Source of the DNA: Sphingomonadales bacterium
GTDB lineage: Bacteria > Pseudomonadota > Alphaproteobacteria > Sphingomonadales > Sphingomonadaceae
Assembly (NCBI GenBank): GCA_027486275.1
Contig: JAIXPM010000430.1
Location: 1-6,360, forward strand
Reading direction: 5' to 3'
Length of the DNA: 6,360 nt
The notes beneath the pieces were generated by a model. The model was not told the origin of the DNA and searched no databases. It saw only the letters and a list, made by a program, of their open reading frames with translations. The position numbers and the translations under genes are program-made. The stretch's first letter is position 1; every line of letters starts with the position of its first letter. This document shows, piece after piece, positions 1 through 6,360 of this stretch.

Positions 1-1295
1 ACGCTGGATGGCCTGCGGCTGGCGCCGGCGGCAAACGGCGTGGTGGACCTGACCCTGCTGCCGCTGGGCCTGATCGACAGCGCCCGGCTGTCTGCAGGTG
101 CGGCCGGTGTGGCCCAGGGCGCTGGCGCGCTGAGCGGCGCGGTGGACCTTTTGTTGGCGCCGGTGGGCGGCGGTGGCCGGCTGCTGGCGGCGGCGGGCGG
201 ACAGGCCGGGCGCGGCATCGGCGTGGTTGATCTGCAACTGGGCAATGATTTTGGCTGGGTGGGCGGTGGCTATACGCAGGGCGGCGCGCTGCCCGTCGGG
301 GCAACCAACCAGGATCGCTGGCATCTGGCGGGCCGTTTCCAACAGGATGTCGGGCCTCTCCAACTCTGGGGCCGGGGAATGTTTGCCCGGCGGACGAACG
401 GTGTTATTCGTGCTGATTGGCATGATGTTGCCCTGGGGCTTTCGGGCGGCACGCGCTGGCAGTGGCGGCTGGCGGTGTCCACGGGTGGCCAGCAGGAGGC
501 GGCGGGTGCCAGCAGCCGGCTGGCGCAGGCGCGCGCCGTGGTCAGCGGGCCGATGGACTTGATCCTGCCGGGCGCAGCCGAGCCGATCAGCCTGGCGGCC
601 GGCGCGGAGTGGCGTCGGCTTCGGCTGGGGGCCGGCGTGGTGCGGGCGCGGGAGCTGTTTGCGGAAGCCGCCGTGCCGGTGTTGCAGGACAAGCCGGCCG
701 CCGAAAATCTGGTGGCGACTCTGGGCGTGCGGCAGGCGTGGTTGGCCGGTAGATCCGAAACGCTGTGGCTGGCGGGCGGGCGTTGGGAGGCATTTCCCGG
801 CATTGCCTTGCGCGGGCAGGTGGCGCGCGGCGTGGATGATTTCGCGACGTTGAGCGGGATGAGCCGCAGCGTCGGGATGATCGCCACGCCGGCGTTCGTG
901 CCGGGGTTTGCGCTCACCGTTGATCGCCGGTGGCAGTCACAGGGCGCGGCGCGGGTACAGGCGTGGGATGTATCGGCCAGCTGGCGCGGGCGGGTGAGCC
1001 AGGCCACGCAACTGGCGCTGACGGCGCTGGCCACGCATCACGACCGGGCGGCCTTCACCTTGGTTCCGGTGCCGCGTTTCGCGAGTCTGCTACGGGCGAC
1101 GCTGGAGACGGGCCCGTGGGCGTTCAGTGCCGGCTGGCGGACCCGTACGGCGCTGGCCGGCGGGCTGGATGTGAGTGTGGAGCGGCAGATCGGCGACCGC
1201 GTGCGCCTGGTGGCCAGTGTCAGCAATGCCGGCGATGCAGGCAGCGCTGCCGGTCCGGTGGGTCGGCAGGCGGTGCTGCAACTGGTGGCGGGATT

Positions 1296-1299
<4 letters not shown>
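1..1299 (+). CDS. TonB-dependent outer-membrane receptor, C-terminal part (5' end outside window)
   Basis: The frame is open from the first base, so 432 residues are visible and the start lies before the window. TonB-dependent receptors are outer-membrane barrels that import chelates or large nutrients using TonB energy. Seen: residues about 1-52 match the end of a plug domain: a DGLRL element, a VVDLTLLPLGLID stretch, then RLSAGAAGVAQGAGALSGAVDL, which sits where typical receptors have an ExxxG...GSGALGGVVNI-like motif. The rest is alternating, glycine-rich barrel sequence. A FAEAAVPVLQDKPAAENL segment and a later LRGQVARGVDDFATLS segment resemble the 'E..vPl..d.p' and 'lRg..s.a.RaP' barrel motifs common in sphingomonad receptors. 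The last residue is Phe, the usual outer-membrane assembly signal. The barrel part, about 370-380 residues, is short for the family, and the plug motif is diverged, with Ala-Arg where Val-Glu is usual. Substrate unknown. The end overlaps the clpB end by four bases. An internal GTG at 40 is not the true start. Confidence 0.8.
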
Positions 1300-3872
<2,573 letters not shown>

Positions 3873-3880
3873 TGAGGCCG

Positions 3881-3888
3881 TTCCTCCT
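3881..3888 (-). promoter_or_regulatory. Ribosome binding site of clpB
   Basis: On the minus strand the sequence reads AGGAGGAA, then 8 bases, then the clpB ATG. This is a near-perfect Shine-Dalgarno match at good spacing. It fixes the clpB start and predicts strong translation. Confidence 0.85.
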
Positions 3889-3900
3889 GTTCACCGGAGG

Positions 3901-3928
3901 ATATGGTGTGGCTTTATGGCAACACAAG
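3901..3928 (-). promoter_or_regulatory. Candidate RpoH (sigma-32-type) heat-shock promoter of clpB
   Basis: On the minus strand there is CTTGTGT (3928-3922), a 13-base spacer and CACCATAT (3908-3901). The known E. coli sigma-32 consensus is CTTGAAA, 11-16 bases, CCCCATNT. The CTTG core is exact and the -10 differs at one base. The predicted transcript start is near 3894-3896, giving a leader of about 22-24 bases that contains the ribosome binding site. Heat-shock control of clpB is well established in proteobacteria, so position and sequence agree. Not proven without 5'-end mapping. Confidence 0.65.
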
Positions 3929-3940
3929 TAGGAGTGTTGC
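3919..3940. repeat. Perfect 7-bp palindrome in the clpB promoter region
   Basis: GCAACAC at 3919-3925 and GTGTTGC at 3934-3940 are exact reverse complements with an 8-base centre. The element lies 10-31 bases past the stop of the minus-strand membrane protein gene and overlaps the CTTG -35 core of the clpB promoter. It could be a weak terminator of the upstream gene, since no T-run follows, or a binding site for a regulator of clpB. It is not a CIRCE element: the arms do not match TTAGCACTC/GAGTGCTAA. Confidence 0.5.
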
Positions 3941-3950
3941 GTAAAATCCT

Positions 3951-4394
3951 TCAGCGGGGTTTGAGCCAGCCAAACACGAAACCGCCGATGCTGCCAGCGA
4001 GGCAGAACAGGATGAAGCCATCCATGCCGCGCGCCCCGGCCAGGGGGGTCATCTGGAACTGGGCGTGCATGGCCATCAGCACGGCCGCGATGGCAAGGCC
4101 GCCGGCCAGCGGCCAGGCAATGGGCGCCAGCAGCGGCAGGCGCGGCTTCAGCCAGTGCGCGAAACTGAAGGCGACCAGAAGGGCAAAGCCGAACACCGCC
4201 AGCAACGGCAGCAACAGGCCAGCAAAATCGCGGCCCGCCGTTTCTAGCGCCAGACCGGCAGGGATTTTCACCCCCAGATCGAGCAGGCCGGATTGCACCT
4301 GCCAGCTTTGAATCATGCTGGCGATGGCGGTGGTGGTGAGGACCGCGGCGGACCAGGCCGGGACAGTACGCAACAGGTCCTTGAGGGATGCCAT
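3951..4394 (-). CDS. Small four-helix inner-membrane protein of unknown function
   Basis: 147 residues from the ATG at 4394-4392. I do not recognise the family. Hydrophobic stretches at about 14-30, 58-79, 87-110 and 124-142 suggest four membrane helices. Positive residues at the N-terminus (Lys5, Arg9), between helices 2 and 3 (Lys83, Arg85) and at the C-terminus put both ends in the cytoplasm by the positive-inside rule, leaving an amphipathic periplasmic loop of about 27 residues after helix 1. WLKPR occurs twice, at 81-85 after helix 2 and at 143-147 as the very C-terminus after helix 4, which hints at an internal 2+2 repeat. The start was chosen because AGGA lies 10 bases upstream. The frame stays open to 4538, but that extension reads as non-conserved sequence and would run 71 bases into the divergent dehydrogenase gene. 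clpB follows on the same strand after 78 bases but has its own promoter. Divergent pairing with the dehydrogenase may mean shared control (inference). Confidence 0.75.
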   Translation of the reverse strand: MASLKDLLRTVPAWSAAVLTTTAIASMIQSWQVQSGLLDLGVKIPAGLALETAGRDFAGLLLPLLAVFGFALLVAFSFAHWLKPRLPLLAPIAWPLAGGLAIAAVLMAMHAQFQMTPLAGARGMDGFILFCLAGSIGGFVFGWLKPR

Positions 4395-4467
4395 GTTGTT
4401 TTTTTCCTGTTCGTTGCCGCTTCTTACTCCATGATGGAATCGCGAGGAAAGGGTTGATTCGGCGAAA
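4395..4467. other. Divergent intergenic region between membrane protein and dehydrogenase genes
   Basis: These 73 bases must hold, or adjoin, promoters in both directions. Seen: a T-rich tract at 4396-4405, a small odd palindrome TCCAT-G-ATGGA at 4428-4438, a purine-rich GAGGAAAGG at 4444-4452, and TTGATT (4454-4459) mirrored by AATCAA (4473-4478) across the dehydrogenase start codon. I could not find a convincing -35/-10 pair on either strand. The AT-rich start of the dehydrogenase gene may contribute to the minus-strand promoter. Confidence 0.4.
4405..4408 (-). promoter_or_regulatory. Ribosome binding site deciding the start of the membrane protein gene
   Basis: The minus strand reads AGGA, then an A-rich 10-base spacer (AAAAAACAAC), then ATG. 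This is a moderate Shine-Dalgarno match. It supports the 4394 start over upstream in-frame starts such as 4538. Confidence 0.55.
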
Positions 4468-5571
4468 ATGGTAATCAAACTGAAAAAGTTGTTAATAACT
4501 CTGACAGCGACCATGCATGGCCTCTTAACGGCGAGCACGGCGCAGGCGGAACAGGTGCAGGTGATGGCCAGCGGGCTGGATCACCCGTGGAGCCTTGCCT
4601 TTTTGCCGGCAGGTGATGTGCTGGTGACGGAACGTGCCGGGCGGCTGTGGCGGCTCGGTACCGGCGGGCAGAAGCGGGCGATTGCCGGCGTGCCGGCGGT
4701 GCGGTTGGCCAGCCAGGGCGGGCTGTTCGACGTGGTGCTGCACCCGAAGTTTGCCGATAATGGCTTGATTTACCTCAGCTATGCCGCCGGAGAGAAGGGG
4801 GCCAACTTTACCCGCGTCACCCGCGCCCGGCTGGACGGGGATCGGCTGGTGGAGGCCAAGCTCATCTTCCAGGTCAGCCCGGCCAAGGACACGCCGGTGC
4901 ATTTCGGCGGGCGCATGGCGTTCCTGCCCGATGGCAGCCTGGTGCTGACCACCGGCGACGGGTTCGACTATCGCGAACAGGCGCAGCGGCTGCAATCAGG
5001 CCTGGGCAAGATCATGCGCATGGCCGACGATGGCCGGCCGCTCGCGGGCAATCCGTTCATCGGCAAGGCCGGCGCGCAGCCCCATATCTGGAGCTATGGC
5101 CACCGCAATCCACAAGGGCTTGCGGTTGATGCCGTGACGGGCCGGCTGTGGGCGCATGAACATGGCCCACAGGGCGGTGATGAGCTGAACTTGATCCAAA
5201 AGGGTGGCAATTACGGCTGGCCGGTGGCGACAAAGGGCCTGGATTACAGCGGCGCCACCATCAGCCCGTTCAAGACCTATCCCGGCATGATCGATGGCCG
5301 CGCCGTGTGGGTGCCCTCGATCGCGCCGTCGGGGCTGGCCGTCTATCGTGGCATTCTATGGCCGGCCTGGGCGGGCGATCTGATCGTCGGCGCGCTGGTG
5401 AACAAGGAGGTGCGGCGGCTGGATGTGGATGCCGATGGCCGGGTGGTGCGGCAGGAACGCATTTTCCCGTCGATCAAGGCCCGCATCCGCGATGTGCGGG
5501 TGGCCCCTGATGGCGCGGTGTGGCTGACGACGGATGAGGATGCGGGCAAGGTGCTGCGGGTCACACCGTAA
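4468..5571 (+). CDS. Exported PQQ-dependent sugar dehydrogenase-like beta-propeller (soluble glucose dehydrogenase/aldose dehydrogenase family)
   Basis: 367 residues, normal length for the single-domain COG2133 family, whose characterised members oxidise aldoses in the periplasm with pyrroloquinoline quinone and pass electrons onward. Seen: a signal peptide with Lys-rich start (VIKLKK), a hydrophobic core and a likely cut after AQA (25-27); propeller motifs HPWSLAFLP (39-47), QGGLFDVVLHPKF (83-95), HFGGRMAFLPDG (145-156) and TTGDG (161-165); then YGHRNPQGL (210-218) and HEHGPQGGDELNLI (230-243), with NYGWP following and PSIAPSGLAVYRG near the last blades. His145 aligns with the catalytic His of soluble glucose dehydrogenase, and Arg213 with a cofactor-contacting Arg. 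No heme or anchor domain is present. ATG 4468 is the only possible start: an in-frame TGA lies at 4432-4434 with no other start codon between, and ATG 4513 would destroy the signal peptide. No good ribosome site is at normal spacing (GAGGAAAGG is 15 or more bases away). The substrate cannot be told, and the organism's PQQ supply is not visible here. Confidence 0.9.
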   Translation: MVIKLKKLLITLTATMHGLLTASTAQAEQVQVMASGLDHPWSLAFLPAGDVLVTERAGRLWRLGTGGQKRAIAGVPAVRLASQGGLFDVVLHPKFADNGLIYLSYAAGEKGANFTRVTRARLDGDRLVEAKLIFQVSPAKDTPVHFGGRMAFLPDGSLVLTTGDGFDYREQAQRLQSGLGKIMRMADDGRPLAGNPFIGKAGAQPHIWSYGHRNPQGLAVDAVTGRLWAHEHGPQGGDELNLIQKGGNYGWPVATKGLDYSGATISPFKTYPGMIDGRAVWVPSIAPSGLAVYRGILWPAWAGDLIVGALVNKEVRRLDVDADGRVVRQERIFPSIKARIRDVRVAPDGAVWLTTDEDAGKVLRVTP

Positions 5572-5579
5572 CCCGCAGC
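5553..5579. terminator. Perfect 9-bp inverted repeat at the dehydrogenase stop codon
   Basis: GCTGCGGGT (5553-5561) and ACCCGCAGC (5571-5579) are exact reverse complements around a 9-base loop that contains the first two bases of the TAA stop (5569-5571). The right arm fills part of the 18-base gap to the convergent SDR gene. No T-run follows on either strand, so this is a candidate U-tract-free terminator or 3'-end stabiliser for the plus-strand transcript. Confidence 0.55.
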
Positions 5580-5583
5580 CCGC

Positions 5584-5600
5584 CGGCGCTCAGTGCGCCG
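5584..5600. terminator. Perfect 6-bp inverted repeat with the SDR stop codon in its loop
   Basis: CGGCGC (5584-5589) and GCGCCG (5595-5600) pair exactly around TCAGT, which on the minus strand reads ACTGA and holds the SDR stop TGA. It starts five bases after the hairpin at the dehydrogenase stop. All-GC arms make a stable small hairpin, but 6-bp GC repeats are not rare in GC-rich DNA, so function is less certain than for the other two. Confidence 0.4.
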
Positions 5601-6360
5601 TCCACCCGCCGTCGATCACCAGTTCCGAACCTGTCATGTAACGGCTGGCATCGCTGGCGAGGAACACCACGCCCGCTGCGATATCTTCAGGCTTGCCGGC
5701 AAAGCCGACAGGGGCGCCGGCACCGACAGCATCGACATCGATGGCATTGGCCCCCGGCTGGCTGGCAGTGGCCAGCGCGGCGGAGAGCGCGCCCGATGTG
5801 TCGATCTTCTGCCAGATCGGCGTGTCGATGATGCCGGGGTGGACGCTGTTGCAGCGGATGCCGTCCTTCATGGCCGCGCATTCCATGGCGACAGCCTTCG
5901 TCAGCAACCGCACCGCGCCCTTGCTGGCGCAATAGGCGGTCATGCCGGCCGAACCGCCCAGCCCGGCCACCGACGAGATGTTGATGATCGAGCCGCCAAC
6001 ATGGCCATCGGGGCGCGGCGTCCGCATCGCCGGCAGCGCATGCTTGGTGCCGAGGAAGCAGCTGGTGACATTGATGTCCATCTGCCGGTTCCACTGTTCC
6101 AGCGTCACATCGGTAATCAGGCCGGAGGTGCCGATGCCGGCGTTGTTCACGAGAATGTCGAGCCGGCCATAGAGATCCATGACGCGCTTGACGAGTTCGC
6201 CCCAGCGCGGCTCCTCGGTCACGTCCTGGCCGCGGAATGTCGCCTGGCCGCCGGCGGCTTCGATCAGTTCCACCGTCTTGCGGCCGCCTTCGGAATCGAT
6301 ATCGGTGACGAAAACGATGGCGCCTTCGGCCGCCAGCTGGACGGCGCAGGCGCGGCCGAT
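5590..6360 (-). CDS. Short-chain dehydrogenase/reductase (classical SDR), N-terminus outside window
   Basis: The frame is open to the window edge, giving 256 residues, nearly a full classical SDR (about 250-270). These are cytoplasmic NAD(P)-dependent alcohol/ketone oxidoreductases. Numbering from the edge: the first residues IGRACAVQLAAEGA are the end of the TGxxxGIG cofactor loop, cut just before its first glycines. VTDID (18-22) puts an acidic Asp20 at the end of strand 2, which favours NAD(H). Then DV (46-47), VNNAG (71-75), catalytic Asn97, Ser130 in NISSVAG, Tyr143 and Lys147 in YCASK, HPGIIDTP (174-181), and the C-terminal FLASDASRYMTGSELVIDGGW. The tetrad Asn-Ser-Tyr-Lys is complete. 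The substrate-loop region (about 183-222) carries an Ala/Gly-rich GANAIDVDAVGAGAPVG stretch. A GTG at 6273 is internal, not the start, because the cofactor motif lies upstream. The gene is convergent with the dehydrogenase, 18 bases apart. Substrate unknown; steroid or cyclic alcohol types are possible but not supported by specific residues. Confidence 0.93.
   Translation of the reverse strand: MGRACAVQLAAEGAIVFVTDIDSEGGRKTVELIEAAGGQATFRGQDVTEEPRWGELVKRVMDLYGRLDILVNNAGIGTSGLITDVTLEQWNRQMDINVTSCFLGTKHALPAMRTPRPDGHVGGSIINISSVAGLGGSAGMTAYCASKGAVRLLTKAVAMECAAMKDGIRCNSVHPGIIDTPIWQKIDTSGALSAALATASQPGANAIDVDAVGAGAPVGFAGKPEDIAAGVVFLASDASRYMTGSELVIDGGWTAH

Noticed and set aside
270..1034. A 254-codon minus-strand frame opposite the receptor gene
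   Set aside because: Antisense shadow with Arg/Pro/Ser/Ala-rich sequence and no domain; the plus-strand frame has clear plug and barrel features.
3883..3900. CCTCC/GGAGG pairing that could hide the clpB ribosome binding site (an RNA thermometer)
   Set aside because: The CCTCC partner (3900-3896) lies between the predicted -10 element and the transcript start, so it is probably not transcribed. It would be worth reopening if the true start maps upstream of 3900.
3919..3940. CIRCE (HrcA) operator upstream of clpB
   Set aside because: The arms are GCAACAC/GTGTTGC with an 8-base centre, not TTAGCACTC-N9-GAGTGCTAA.
4395..4538. A 48-residue N-terminal extension of the membrane protein (start at 4538)
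   Set aside because: It would overlap the divergent dehydrogenase start and signal peptide region by 71 bases, while an ATG with a ribosome binding site at 4394 gives a clean membrane protein.

Overview
The window is GC-rich, densely coding bacterial DNA. The style of the proteins suggests an alphaproteobacterium, probably of the Sphingomonadales: the ClpB N-terminus, the barrel motifs of the TonB-dependent receptor, and avoidance of TTA, CTA and TCA codons all fit. This placement comes from recognition, not from a database search. I see no mobile element, tRNA, rRNA, CRISPR array or phage gene.

Layout: (1) positions 1-1299, plus strand, hold the C-terminal part of a TonB-dependent outer-membrane receptor that began before the window. 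(2) Positions 1296-3872, minus strand, hold a complete clpB (858 aa), convergent with the receptor and overlapping it by the four bases CTAG that carry both stop codons. (3) Positions 3873-3950 are a 78-base gap with a good candidate heat-shock (RpoH-type) promoter for clpB, a strong ribosome binding site and a perfect 7-bp palindrome. (4) Positions 3951-4394, minus strand, encode a small four-helix membrane protein of unknown function. (5) Positions 4395-4467 are a 73-base divergent intergenic region. (6) Positions 4468-5571, plus strand, encode a complete exported PQQ-dependent sugar dehydrogenase-like beta-propeller. (7) Positions 5590-6360, minus strand, encode a short-chain dehydrogenase/reductase that runs off the right edge just inside its N-terminal nucleotide-binding motif.

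Functionally this looks like ordinary chromosomal core plus metabolism: protein disaggregation under heat stress (ClpB), outer-membrane uptake, periplasmic sugar or aldose oxidation and a cytoplasmic NAD-type oxidoreductase. The genes do not form one pathway or operon. No new multi-gene system is evident.

The most distinctive feature is at the gene ends. At both convergent junctions the stop codons sit in or at the edge of the loops of perfect GC-rich inverted repeats: 11 bp at clpB/receptor, and 9 bp plus 6 bp at dehydrogenase/SDR. None is followed by a T-run, so they look like compact bidirectional transcription-end signals built partly from coding sequence. Secondary points of interest are the palindrome overlapping the clpB -35 element and a repeated WLKPR motif in the small membrane protein that suggests a 2+2 helix duplication.
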